A DNA stretch of 6,321 bases from Desulfobacteraceae bacterium (GCA_022837185.1 JALHJD010000178.1:1-6321); one strand, 5' to 3'. Positions 1-6,321 are shown, numbered from the stretch's first letter. Notes: generated from the letters alone by a model not told the origin. Made by a program: numbers and translations.

Positions 1-645
1 GGCGGCAACGCAGTCGTTGGGGCAGCCGGAAAATTTGAATTTGAACTTGTAGGGGAAGGCCGGGCGATGCAGTTCATCCTGGTACTTCATGGTCAACTGG
101 TAGCAGGCCTCCTGGGTATCGTAGCAGGACCACTCGCAGCGGGCCTGGCCGATGCAGGCGGACGGCGTCCTCAGGTTGGAGCCGGAACCGCCCAGGTCCT
201 GTCCCAGATCATGGGTCAGGTCCCAGAAAAAGGGCTCGAGGTTTTCGGTTTTGGTCCCGAGGAGGATCATGTCACCGGTGGAGCCGTGCATGTTGGTCAT
301 GCCCGAACCCCACTTTTCCCACAGATCGCAGATGGCGCGCAGGTTTTCGGTTGTATAGAACTTGGTCGTGGGCTGATTGACACGAATGGTGTGAAAATGC
401 TCAACGCCCGGGAACTGCTTGGGTACGTCGGAATAGCGGCCGACGATGCCGCCGCCGTACCCGAACACGCCGACAATTCCACCGTGTTTCCAATGGGTGA
501 TCCTGTCGTGGTACGAGAGTTCGAGCTGGCCAAGAATGTCCCAGCATTCCGGCTTTTTCTCGGCCTGGCGCTTCAGGTCAGAGACGAAACTCGGCCATGG
601 ACCGCTTTCGAGCTGATCCAGCAAAGGGGTGTTATGCTTTGGCAT
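1..645 (-). CDS. dsrA: Dissimilatory sulfite reductase alpha subunit (partial, C-terminal part beyond window)
   Basis: DsrA pairs with DsrB in the cytoplasmic siroheme enzyme that reduces sulfite in sulfate respiration (or works in reverse in some sulfur oxidisers). The first 215 residues are present; family members are about 400-440 residues, so roughly half is seen. Family landmarks are the segment [16 protein letters not shown] near residues 51-66, [13 protein letters not shown] at 113-125, [11 protein letters not shown] at 151-161 and [15 protein letters not shown] at 188-202. Cysteines 164, 170, 208 and 212 form C-x5-C and C-x3-C with spacings 6, 38 and 4, the same as the siroheme-[4Fe-4S] ligands of Desulfovibrio vulgaris DsrA as I remember them. 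The N-terminus is about 13 residues shorter than in D. vulgaris. The ATG at 645 is fixed by a near-perfect ribosome binding site. The ferredoxin domain expected later lies outside. The wording resembles reductive Desulfobulbales DsrA (recalled, not searched). Confidence 0.96.
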   Translation of the reverse strand, partial: MPKHNTPLLDQLESGPWPSFVSDLKRQAEKKPECWDILGQLELSYHDRITHWKHGGIVGVFGYGGGIVGRYSDVPKQFPGVEHFHTIRVNQPTTKFYTTENLRAICDLWEKWGSGMTNMHGSTGDMILLGTKTENLEPFFWDLTHDLGQDLGGSGSNLRTPSACIGQARCEWSCYDTQEACYQLTMKYQDELHRPAFPYKFKFKFSGCPNDCVAA

Positions 646-652
646 CAGTATT

Positions 653-659
653 CCTCCTT
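653..659 (-). promoter_or_regulatory. Strong ribosome binding site of dsrA
   Basis: The minus strand reads AAGGAGG seven bases before the dsrA ATG. This is an almost full anti-16S match at ideal spacing, the best in the window. It fixes the start and fits a highly expressed respiratory enzyme. Confidence 0.9.
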
Positions 660-674
660 TCAGTACGGTTTAAA

Positions 675-701
675 GTTGACCCTTCTCTATATAATTTCAA
701 C
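675..701. repeat. Short inverted repeat around an AT-rich core upstream of dsrA
   Basis: Arms GTTGA (675-679) and TCAAC (697-701) on the plus strand enclose a 17-base AT-rich core that includes TATATAAT. The symmetry is operator-like, and the element sits about 30-55 bases upstream of the dsrA ATG, before the ribosome binding site. The five-base arms are short, so this is only a candidate. Confidence 0.25.
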
Positions 702-743
702 AGGAACAGGACACTGCCCGGCAAGGCCGTTCAGGGACGACTA

Positions 744-761
744 CCCCATTGAATCCCCATT
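744..761 (-). repeat. Direct repeat with 11-base period in the dsrA leader
   Basis: The minus strand carries AATGGGG twice (761-755 and 750-744) with a period of 11 bases, about one helical turn. The copies lie just downstream of the predicted dsrA transcription start, or about 60-75 bases upstream of the alternative TATATA box. A paired protein-binding site is possible, but two 7-base copies could also be chance. Confidence 0.35.
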
Positions 762-771
762 CAGTCTGAAG

Positions 772-808
772 AACTTATCCCTCCGCAGGGCCTTTGTCAA
801 TAAAAAAT
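772..808 (-). promoter_or_regulatory. Probable sigma-70 promoter for dsrA
   Basis: On the minus strand a perfect -35 hexamer TTGACA (800-795) is followed by a 17-base spacer and a weak -10, TAAGTT (777-772, 3 of 6 matches). The -35 is preceded directly by an AT tract (ATTTTTTA, 808-801) placed like a proximal UP element. Transcription would start near 765, giving a leader of about 120 bases before dsrA. The weak -10 suggests either activator dependence or a different true start. A second -10-like TATATA lies at 693-688 without a good -35. The promoter is inferred from sequence only. Confidence 0.5.
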
Positions 809-838
809 CGCCCTGAGGAAGTTTCTCTGAATAATGAT

Positions 839-2464
839 TCATTTTCGGGTCGGATTCAGGCATCCGGACGCTGTCAGCAAGGCATATTCGAGGCTCTTTC
901 CGTCAAGATTTTTCGAGCCGTTTTCCCGGGCCGCGGCAAGCACATCCAGCAGTCTGCCGGCGAGCACCTTGCCCAACTGTACTCCCTCCTGGTCAAAGGA
1001 ATTGATATTCCAACAGAATCCTTGAAAAACGATTTTGCTTTCATACAGGGCGAGCAGGGCTCCCATGGATGCCGGGGTCAGCCTGTCGCCAATGAGCACC
1101 GAACTCGGCCTGTTGCCGGCAAAGCGCTTGTTGGGATTGGCATGCTCCCTCCCGGTCGCCAGGGCCATGGACTGGGCCAGCATGTTGGCGACCAGTTTTT
1201 CCTGGGACGAGGTGTTATCGACCGTGATGTCCCTGCCGTACTGGCTCCGCCGGAAGCCGATGAATTCGGCCGGCACCGTCGTGGTGCCCTGGTGCAGGAG
1301 CTGGTAGAAGGCATGCTGGCCGTTGGTTCCCGGTTCCCCCCAGACGATGGGGCCGGTCGGCCAGCTCACGGGGATTCCGTTGCGGGAGATCGACTTGCCG
1401 TTGCTTTCCATGTCGCACTGCTGCAGGTGGGCCGGGAACCGCAGCAGGGCCTGGCTGTAGGGCAGAACGGCGAGGGTCTGGTGACCGAGGAAGCAGCGGT
1501 TCCAGATGCCCGTCAATGCCATGAGCAGGGGGACATTGGCGCGGATACTCCGCTCTTCGGCGGCGACGTCGACCGCGTGCGCTCCCTTGAGTATTTCGAC
1601 AAAGACGTCATGGCCGAGGGCAAAGCCCAGGGTGACCCCTCCCACCATGGACGTGGCGCTGTAGCGGCCGCCGATGTAGTCGTACATGTGGAAGGAGGCC
1701 AGGTAATCCCTGGGGTTGTCCATGGGACTGCCGACGCCGGTGACGGCAAGAAGGTGCCGGGCGGGATCGAGACCCGCATCCCTCAGGGCTGCTTTGACCA
1801 GCCGTTCATTGGTCAGGGTCTCCAGGGTTGAACCGCTCTTGGAGACCACATTGAAGAGGGTGCGGGACAGGTCGATGGAGGACAGGACCGCCGCCGCGTC
1901 GTCAGGGTCGACATTGGCGATGAAGCGGGCGGAGCGGCCGGGCAGTCTGTACCGCTCCAGGGCGATGTACAGCGCCCGCGGGCCGAGGTCCGACCCGCCG
2001 ATTCCCACCTGCACCATGGTGGTAAAGGTCTCCCCCCGGTGGTTGACGATCCGGCCCCGATCCAGGTCATCAAGGAAACGGCGCAGCCGGGCCAGCTGCT
2101 CTCTGGCCTGCTCCGTTGCCCCCGGATGACGCGGGGCGTCTGAAAAAATATCGCGGCAGGCCGTGTGCAGGACCGGCCTGTTTTCACTGTCGAACCCCTC
2201 GATGCGGTTCATTACCTCGCCGCTTTTCATGGCAATGAACTGCTCCACCAGGCCGGCCTCGTCGGCCAGATCCTGCAGGCTGTCAAGGGTCTGCTCATCC
2301 AGGCGCTGGGTGGCGTACAGGTAGTCGAAGCCCCCCGTCGCCGCCCTGTAGTTCTGCAGCCGCTCTCCATCGAGCGCCCCCGGGCGGGTCAGATCGTACG
2401 GTGTTTCGGCGAGCTGGCGCAGCCTCCTGACGCTGCTGAGGTCGTTGAATTCGCGAAAAAGCAT
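839..2464 (-). CDS. pgi: Glucose-6-phosphate isomerase
   Basis: Interconverts glucose-6-phosphate and fructose-6-phosphate in the cytoplasm (glycolysis, gluconeogenesis, return of sugars to the pentose phosphate pathway). The 541 residues match the long bacterial/eukaryotic family (E. coli about 549). Visible motifs: IGGSDLG at 155-161, the phosphate-binding SKSGSTLET at 208-216, the first signature DYIGGRYSATSMVG at 262-275, DMESNGK at 351-357, WGEPGTNGQH at 375-384 and the second signature ending FDQEGVQLGK at 490-499. Expected catalytic residues are present: Glu353, His384 (31 residues later, as in the rabbit and E. coli enzymes) and Lys499. The ATG at 2464 lies 19 bases after the rpe stop; its Shine-Dalgarno (AGGA) is tight, two bases from the ATG, so translation may be helped by coupling to rpe. 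The next in-frame Met is residue 80, inside conserved sequence, so the ATG is kept. No good terminator follows the stop. Confidence 0.97.
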   Translation of the reverse strand: MLFREFNDLSSVRRLRQLAETPYDLTRPGALDGERLQNYRAATGGFDYLYATQRLDEQTLDSLQDLADEAGLVEQFIAMKSGEVMNRIEGFDSENRPVLHTACRDIFSDAPRHPGATEQAREQLARLRRFLDDLDRGRIVNHRGETFTTMVQVGIGGSDLGPRALYIALERYRLPGRSARFIANVDPDDAAAVLSSIDLSRTLFNVVSKSGSTLETLTNERLVKAALRDAGLDPARHLLAVTGVGSPMDNPRDYLASFHMYDYIGGRYSATSMVGGVTLGFALGHDVFVEILKGAHAVDVAAEERSIRANVPLLMALTGIWNRCFLGHQTLAVLPYSQALLRFPAHLQQCDMESNGKSISRNGIPVSWPTGPIVWGEPGTNGQHAFYQLLHQGTTTVPAEFIGFRRSQYGRDITVDNTSSQEKLVANMLAQSMALATGREHANPNKRFAGNRPSSVLIGDRLTPASMGALLALYESKIVFQGFCWNINSFDQEGVQLGKVLAGRLLDVLAAARENGSKNLDGKSLEYALLTASGCLNPTRK

Positions 2465-2483
2465 GATCCTGTTCCGGTAATGG

Positions 2484-3149
2484 TTACAATCCGCCCAGCC
2501 TTTTCAATTCGGCGATGCGGGCACGATAGTCATGGTGCCCGAATATCGCCGAACCGGCCACGAAAATATTGGCCCCGGCACTCGCCACCCGGGCAATGGT
2601 CGGGGGACCGACCCCGCCGTCGACCTCAATGCCGGCCCGGCTGTCGATCCTGTCCAGCATTCGGCGGAGCCCGGCGATCTTGTCCAGGGACGATTCGATG
2701 AAGGACTGCCCGCCGAACCCCGGGTTGACGGACATCAGCATCACCAGGTCCACATCCGCCAGGATGCACTCCAGAGTGGTCAGCGGGGTGGCCGGATTCA
2801 ACACCACCCCGGCCTTTTTGCCCAGATCCCTGATCCGGTGCACGGTTCTGTGCAGATGGGTGCAGGCTTCCACGTGCACCGTGATCCAGTCGGCCCCGGC
2901 CCGGGCAAAATCATCGATATACCGGTCGGCGTCGCTGATCATCAGATGGACGTCCAGGGGCAGCCCGGTCGCCCTGCGGGCCGCCTCGACGACCAGCGGA
3001 CCAATGGTAATGTTGGGCACGAAATGGCCATCCATCACATCGACATGGATGACATCGGCCCCGGCTTCCTCGACCGCGCGGATCTCCTCCCCGAGCCTGG
3101 TAAAGTCGGCGGAAAGAATGGACGGCGCTATCATTTTCCTTTGCATCAT
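2484..3149 (-). CDS. rpe: Ribulose-phosphate 3-epimerase
   Basis: Interconverts D-ribulose-5-phosphate and D-xylulose-5-phosphate in the non-oxidative pentose phosphate pathway. It is a TIM-barrel metalloenzyme of 221 residues, the normal family length. Motifs in order: [10 protein letters not shown] (7-16), [16 protein letters not shown] (35-50), LDVHLMI (65-71), HVE (92-94), [13 protein letters not shown] (139-151), EVDGGV (175-180) and AGSAIF (198-203). Metal and catalytic residues are His35, Asp37, His68 and Asp177. The open frame extends to an ATG at 3185, but that start would translate through a 20-base palindrome and add 12 residues unlike the family. The ATG at 3149 has AGGGAG at good spacing; the adjacent ATG at 3146 is almost as likely. 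The gap to pgi is 19 bases, so the two sugar-phosphate genes probably share a transcript. Confidence 0.95.
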   Translation of the reverse strand: MMQRKMIAPSILSADFTRLGEEIRAVEEAGADVIHVDVMDGHFVPNITIGPLVVEAARRATGLPLDVHLMISDADRYIDDFARAGADWITVHVEACTHLHRTVHRIRDLGKKAGVVLNPATPLTTLECILADVDLVMLMSVNPGFGGQSFIESSLDKIAGLRRMLDRIDSRAGIEVDGGVGPPTIARVASAGANIFVAGSAIFGHHDYRARIAELKRLGGL

Positions 3150-3153
3150 GCAT

Positions 3154-3161
3154 CTCTCCCT
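3154..3161 (-). promoter_or_regulatory. Ribosome binding site of rpe
   Basis: The minus strand reads AGGGAGAG, with GGGAG six bases before the ATG at 3149 and nine before the ATG at 3146. It directly follows the palindrome at 3162-3181. It argues against the upstream ATG at 3185 as the rpe start. Confidence 0.6.
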
Positions 3162-3181
3162 GCCGGCGGATATCCGCCGGC
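3162..3181. repeat. Perfect 20-base palindrome between dprA and rpe
   Basis: The half-site GCCGGCGGAT (3162-3171) is followed directly by its exact reverse complement ATCCGCCGGC (3172-3181). In RNA this folds as an eight-base-pair all-GC stem with an AUAU loop. No U tract follows on either strand, so it is not a standard intrinsic terminator. It abuts the rpe ribosome binding site. It could be a protein operator, an mRNA processing or stability hairpin between dprA and rpe, or a translation-modulating structure. Confidence 0.7.
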
Positions 3182-3217
3182 CCATGGTATCTCCGGTTCG
3201 CCGGGCCCCTGCTTCCC

Positions 3218-4330
3218 TCAGTCCCGGACCAGGCGCTCGTACTGCTGTCCCGGCAGTTGCCTGATCATTCCCTTGAGCTCAAGGCTCAGGAGCAGATCAA
3301 AAACATCCGCCTGGCTGAACCCCGACTCCCTGACCAGTTCATCAATGGTCGAGGGATAGACGTCGAGGCAGGAGAGCAGACGCTGCTCTTCCCTGGACCC
3401 GGGGGCGGCAGCGGGGCCGGATGTAGCGGGGGAGGCAGCCCCCGGCAGCCGGAGTTCCTCGATGATGTCGTCCACAGTCTGGACCAGTTTTGCTCCTTCC
3501 TGCAGCAGACGGTGCGTCCCCCTGCTCCTGGCGGAATCGATCCGCCCGGGCACGGCAAACACCTCCCGACCCTGCTCGAGGGCGAGGCGGGCGGTGATCA
3601 GGGAACCGGACTTCATCCCCGCTTCCACCACGATGACACCCAGCGAAAGCCCGCTGATGATCCGGTTGCGCTCCGGAAAACGGAAACCCTCGGGCCGGAC
3701 GCCCAGGGCGTATTCGCTGATCAGCAGAGCCCGGCGCTCCATGTCCCGGAACAATGATGCGTGGCGCCGGGGATAGACCACGTCGATGCCGCAGCCAAGC
3801 ACGCCGACCGTCGGTCCGCCGGCGGCCAGGGCCCCGGCATGCGCTTCGCCGTCAATGCCGAGGGCCAGTCCGCTGACCACGCAGAATCCCCGCCGTGCCA
3901 GCTCTCCGGCCAGTTCATGACTGATGCGCTTCCCGTAGACCGAGGCGGCCCGCGAACCGACAAGCGCCACCGCCGGCCGTTTGAGACAGTCAAGGTCACC
4001 CCTGCAGTACAGCAGAAAGGGCGGGTCGTCAATGGTTCGAAGCAGGGAGGGGTAACAGGGATCGTCCAGGCAGAGCAGGCAAATATTCCGATCCGCCAGC
4101 AGACGCAATTCGCGGCGGGCCCTCTCCCTTGCTTCCGCCAGGCGGGAGGGCGCGGTCAGCCTGGCGGCAAGGCCGGGGCCGATCCCTTCCACCCGCCGCA
4201 GGCGGTTCGCGGGCGCGGCGAGCACTCCGGCGGGGGATCCGAACTCCCCAATCAGGCGATAAACCAGGGTGCAGCCCAGTCCTTCCACAAAGTAGAGCGT
4301 CAGCCAGTCCTGAAGGATATCCCTGTGCAT
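3218..4330 (-). CDS. dprA: DNA-processing protein DprA (Smf)
   Basis: DprA binds incoming single-stranded DNA in the cytoplasm during natural transformation and loads RecA; it is also common in bacteria not known to be competent. At 370 residues it has the usual full-length layout. A helix-hairpin-helix/SAM-like N-terminus is at about 10-60 ([12 protein letters not shown] at 47-58). The Rossmann-like core holds GSR (125-127), [12 protein letters not shown] (153-164), [12 protein letters not shown] (179-190), [12 protein letters not shown] (218-229), [14 protein letters not shown] (234-247) and VFAVPG (257-262). An Ala/Pro/Ser linker at about 296-312 leads to a C-terminal winged helix (about 313-368). 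The ATG at 4330 is the only plausible start (next Met is 197), yet I see no Shine-Dalgarno before it, and a hairpin lies 15 bases upstream. It is 64 bases from rpoD and 68 from rpe. No other competence gene is in the window. Confidence 0.96.
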   Translation of the reverse strand: MHRDILQDWLTLYFVEGLGCTLVYRLIGEFGSPAGVLAAPANRLRRVEGIGPGLAARLTAPSRLAEARERARRELRLLADRNICLLCLDDPCYPSLLRTIDDPPFLLYCRGDLDCLKRPAVALVGSRAASVYGKRISHELAGELARRGFCVVSGLALGIDGEAHAGALAAGGPTVGVLGCGIDVVYPRRHASLFRDMERRALLISEYALGVRPEGFRFPERNRIISGLSLGVIVVEAGMKSGSLITARLALEQGREVFAVPGRIDSARSRGTHRLLQEGAKLVQTVDDIIEELRLPGAASPATSGPAAAPGSREEQRLLSCLDVYPSTIDELVRESGFSQADVFDLLLSLELKGMIRQLPGQQYERLVRD

Positions 4331-4345
4331 GTGAAAGTTACGGTC

Positions 4346-4375
4346 CCCGGCCTGCCATCGGCGCGGGAGGCCGGG
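4346..4375 (-). other. Hairpin in the rpoD-dprA gap
   Basis: On the minus strand the arms CCCGGCCT (4375-4368) and AGGCCGGG (4353-4346) are perfectly complementary, with a 14-base loop. No U run follows, so termination is unlikely by the standard mechanism. The hairpin ends 15 bases before the dprA ATG, where no Shine-Dalgarno is evident, so it could affect dprA translation or stabilise the rpoD mRNA 3' end. GC-rich sequence makes chance stems fairly common. Confidence 0.5.
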
Positions 4376-4394
4376 TCGATTGCCGCCCCGGGGC

Positions 4395-6047
4395 TCAGTC
4401 GGTCATGAAAGACCGCAGTTCCCCGCTCCTGGCAGGATGACGCAGCTTGCTGATCGCCTGGGCCTCTATCTGCCTGATCCGTTCCCGGGTCACGGCAAAG
4501 CACCGGCCCACCTCTTCCAGGGTGTGGTCGCAGCTTTCCTCGATGCCGTAGCGCATGCGCAGGACCTGCTCCTCGCGCGGAGTCAGCGAGGACATCACCT
4601 TGCACAGGCAGCGCTTCAGGCTTTCGGTGATGGAGGCCTCCTGGGGATCGGGGTGGACATGGTCCTCGACGAAATCACTGAGCATCGTGTCCTCTTCGTC
4701 CCCGACCGGGGCATCAAGGGAGATGGCGTCCTTGGCGGTTTTCAGGGCGATATGGACCTTTTCGACATCCGTGCCCAGTTGGACGGCCATTTCCTCGGGG
4801 GTCGGCTCACGGCTTTCGATCTGCATGAAATCACGTGAAAAACGAAGCATCCTGTTGATGGTCTCGATCATATGCACGGGCAGGCGGATCGTCCGGCCCT
4901 GATCGGCGATGCCGCGCGTAATGGCCTGCCGTATCCACCAGGTGGCATAGGTGGAGAACTTGTAACCCCGTTTGTAGTCATATTTTTCAACTGCCTTCAT
5001 CAGTCCGATGTTGCCTTCCTGGATGAGATCGGGCAGTTGCAGGCCGCGGTTCAGAAATTTCTTGGAGACGGAAATGACCAGGCGCAAATTCGCCCGAACC
5101 AGGGATTCTTTACCCTGGCGCGCTTCCTCCCTGCCCAGCTCGATGTCCAGCAGCAGATCCCCCAGGGCCTGGCTGCTGACCCCTATTTCCGCCAGTTCCT
5201 GGGCGATCTCGCGGTCAATTTTCTCGGTATCGGGCTCCTCCCCGCTGTCGCCCCCGCCGCCCGGCGCCGGCCCTTTGACCTTCCGGTGCAGGGCTTCCAC
5301 CTTGGCCTTCTTGACCTTCATGCCCAGTTCCCGCACGGCGTTGGCCACGGTCATTATGCCCTTGCTGTGCAGGCGGAAATCCCTGAACAGCTCGGCGATG
5401 CGGATACCCAGCCCGGCAATCTCCTCCATGAGGCGTTCCGTTTCAAGGGGACTGGTAAGGGATTCATTGAGTCGGCGGCACAGTTCACTGCGCTGTTCAT
5501 CAATCCTTTTCGCCTCGTCGACGGCGGCCAGAAAAGATTTCTGCAATGCGGCCGCGGCTTTTTCGTCCTGCTCGGACAACCCTTTGAGCACCGAAGCGAT
5601 CTTGATCCTCTCCGCCCGGATCCCTTCGGCCAGGTCGTTCAGGATGGCAAAGCCGGGCCTCAGGCTCAGCACCGCCTGCTGCAGCCGCATCTCCCCGAGT
5701 TCAATCAACTGGGCGAGGGCGACTTCCTCCTCGTGGCCGAGGAGGCTGAGATTGCCCATTTCCTTCAGATAGATATTCATCGGATCGATGCTCGACCCGG
5801 TTTGACGGCGGTCTATCCCCGAACGGCGGTCGCTTTTCCTGCGCCCTCCGGCGGAAGTGTTCTTGCGGCGGTCAAACTGGATATCTTCAGGAAGGCTGGC
5901 AAGAACAGCTTCTTCCTCCCCGTCGGCCGCATAGTCGTCCCCGCCCTCGAAAATACCGGTGAGATCGGGCAGTACCCCCAATTCTTCCTCGTTCTCCGGG
6001 CGAACACCCTTGTGCCCGTTGCCCAAAGATTTTTTTTTACTGGCCAT
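4395..6047 (-). CDS. rpoD: RNA polymerase primary sigma factor (sigma-70, RpoD)
   Basis: Directs core RNA polymerase to -10/-35 promoters of housekeeping genes. In 550 residues it shows region 1.2 ([21 protein letters not shown], 88-108), a non-conserved region of about 170 residues with a Gly/Pro linker (259-270), regions 2.1-2.4 (about 308-390, with [18 protein letters not shown] at 341-358 and [15 protein letters not shown] at 362-376), region 3 (about 391-465, with [17 protein letters not shown]) and region 4 (about 487-550, helix-turn-helix [20 protein letters not shown] at 519-538). The extensive non-conserved region and near-complete match in regions 2 and 4 identify the primary sigma rather than RpoS or RpoH. 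The first 87 residues do not resemble canonical region 1.1: an acidic stretch (19-58) is followed by a basic Arg-Arg repeat (59-82). Codons 4-6 are nine consecutive A bases. The ATG at 6047 follows AGGGGG at six bases. Confidence 0.96.
   Translation of the reverse strand: MASKKKSLGNGHKGVRPENEEELGVLPDLTGIFEGGDDYAADGEEEAVLASLPEDIQFDRRKNTSAGGRRKSDRRSGIDRRQTGSSIDPMNIYLKEMGNLSLLGHEEEVALAQLIELGEMRLQQAVLSLRPGFAILNDLAEGIRAERIKIASVLKGLSEQDEKAAAALQKSFLAAVDEAKRIDEQRSELCRRLNESLTSPLETERLMEEIAGLGIRIAELFRDFRLHSKGIMTVANAVRELGMKVKKAKVEALHRKVKGPAPGGGGDSGEEPDTEKIDREIAQELAEIGVSSQALGDLLLDIELGREEARQGKESLVRANLRLVISVSKKFLNRGLQLPDLIQEGNIGLMKAVEKYDYKRGYKFSTYATWWIRQAITRGIADQGRTIRLPVHMIETINRMLRFSRDFMQIESREPTPEEMAVQLGTDVEKVHIALKTAKDAISLDAPVGDEEDTMLSDFVEDHVHPDPQEASITESLKRCLCKVMSSLTPREEQVLRMRYGIEESCDHTLEEVGRCFAVTRERIRQIEAQAISKLRHPARSGELRSFMTD
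6030..6038 (-). repeat. Nine-base poly-A run at codons 4-6 of rpoD
   Basis: The coding strand has nine consecutive A bases encoding Lys4-Lys5-Lys6, ten bases into the gene. Runs of this length can slip during replication or transcription and are also error-prone in sequencing. The reading frame is intact as given. Confidence 0.85.
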
Positions 6048-6053
6048 CTCTTT

Positions 6054-6059
6054 CCCCCT
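6054..6059 (-). promoter_or_regulatory. Ribosome binding site of rpoD
   Basis: The minus strand reads AGGGGG, then AAAGAG, then the ATG at 6047. The six-base spacing supports this start over other in-frame codons. Confidence 0.6.
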
Positions 6060-6082
6060 GAAAAGTACACGATCTCAATTTT

Positions 6083-6110
6083 GCCGGCCTGGCGAAAAAC
6101 GCTCGCCGGC
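6083..6110 (-). other. Hairpin in the likely rpoD leader
   Basis: On the minus strand GCCGGC (6110-6105) can pair with GCCGGC (6088-6083), with an inner GCG/CGC stem closing a UUUUU loop (GCG 6102-6100, loop 6099-6095, CGC 6094-6092). A competing inner pairing GGCGA/TCGCC is also possible. The T run lies in the loop, not after the stem, so it is not an ordinary terminator on the minus strand. It sits about 25 bases upstream of the rpoD ribosome binding site, probably in the 5' leader. Confidence 0.45.
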
Positions 6111-6321
6111 GGATCAGCGGATCAATACCTTGACCTGGTGTTGTCCTCATTCAAGGTTTTTGCTGTTGTTGCGGGACCGGCATTTTTCAGTGCTCCCGCA
6201 TCGGCCGCCGTACCTCTCCATCAAGCAGAGCAGGCGTTCTGCCCGCACCTCTCGACACTCTGGCGCCACAGAACGACAGTAACAACCTGCCCGACATTGA
6301 ACAGCTTTTAAAAGATTCTTT

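Larger units (their letters stand above)
6048..6321. other. Region upstream of rpoD without a recognisable gene
   Basis: These 274 bases look less GC-rich than the genes. No ATG occurs on the plus strand from 6061 to the edge. On the minus strand, two frames are open at the edge and stop at 6187 and 6147; the translations (Arg/Cys-rich) resemble nothing I know and are not a recognisable DnaG C-terminus, the gene that often precedes rpoD. The plus strand near the edge reads NNLPDIEQLLKDS in one frame, which looks protein-like but has no visible start. The rpoD promoter is probably here, but I see no pair of hexamers I would trust; TTGAAT at about 6148-6153 (minus) lacks a good -10. Confidence 0.4.

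Noticed and set aside
690..695. Exact TATAAT on the plus strand, possibly driving antisense RNA into pgi
   Set aside because: No -35 hexamer lies at 16-18 bases upstream (GGTTTA region); the TTGACC at 676-681 is only eight bases away. The AT-rich stretch is explained as well by the dsrA leader.
67..816. Long plus-strand open frame of 249 codons
   Set aside because: It is antisense to dsrA, whose minus-strand translation matches the family across all 215 residues; the plus reading resembles no protein and crosses the intergenic region.
795..838. Possible intrinsic terminator of pgi with a T6 tract
   Set aside because: The only stem before the T run is a three-base GAG/CTC pairing, separated from the T run by eight bases. 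The T tract fits better as an AT-rich element upstream of the dsrA -35.
794..1831. Plus-strand open frame of 345 codons opposite pgi
   Set aside because: Antisense shadow of pgi, which has both family signatures and all catalytic residues on the minus strand.
3150..3185. Longer rpe reading from the ATG at 3185
   Set aside because: The extra 12 residues are encoded by the palindrome and the ribosome binding site region, are unlike other Rpe N-termini, and the ATG at 3149/3146 has the better ribosome site.
4872..6311. Very long plus-strand open frame of 479 codons opposite rpoD
   Set aside because: It mirrors the GC-rich rpoD coding frame; the minus strand has unmistakable sigma-70 regions 1.2, 2, 3 and 4. 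Open antisense frames are common at this GC content.
6147..6320. Cys/Arg-rich minus-strand frame open at the right edge, possibly the end of an upstream gene
   Set aside because: The translation of about 57 codons resembles no known family and a second frame is also open at the edge; without the flanking sequence it cannot be supported as coding.

Overview
The window carries one partial and four complete protein genes, all on the minus strand. In transcription order (high to low coordinates) they are rpoD (primary sigma factor), dprA (DNA-processing protein), rpe (ribulose-phosphate 3-epimerase), pgi (glucose-6-phosphate isomerase) and the first 215 codons of dsrA (dissimilatory sulfite reductase alpha subunit), which runs off the left edge. 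No RNA gene, insertion sequence, CRISPR array or prophage element was seen.

The organism is a sulfur-metabolising bacterium. DsrA shows the paired cysteine motifs of the siroheme-[4Fe-4S] site. Its short N-terminus and overall wording resemble, from memory, the reductive-type DsrA of Desulfobacterota, closest to Desulfobulbales (Desulfobulbus / Desulfurivibrio-like). The DNA looks GC-rich (roughly 60% by eye). The order-level placement is an inference; the presence of dsrA is not.

Layout: 1-645 is partial dsrA with a very strong ribosome binding site. 646-838 is a 193-base intergenic region holding a likely dsrA promoter (perfect -35 hexamer, AT-rich tract upstream, 17-base spacer, weak -10), a leader of about 120 bases, an 11-base-period direct repeat and a short inverted repeat. 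839-2464 is pgi. A 19-base gap separates it from rpe (2484-3149). The rpe-dprA gap contains a perfect 20-base palindrome. dprA is 3218-4330. A 64-base gap with a hairpin separates it from rpoD (4395-6047). 6048-6321 has no recognisable gene; it holds the rpoD ribosome binding site and an upstream hairpin.

rpoD-dprA-rpe-pgi could be one transcript or several: gaps are 64, 68 and 19 bases, and only rpe-pgi is tight enough to call a pair with some confidence. Rpe and Pgi both serve central sugar-phosphate metabolism (pentose phosphate pathway and upper glycolysis/gluconeogenesis). dsrA appears to start a separate, strongly expressed unit that would continue into dsrB outside the window.

This is mainly a housekeeping region next to the respiratory dsr locus. 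I found no convincing undescribed system. The most unusual points are the N-terminus of the sigma factor (no recognisable region 1.1, a basic Arg-Arg repeat, a nine-A run at codons 4-6) and the structured intergenic elements.
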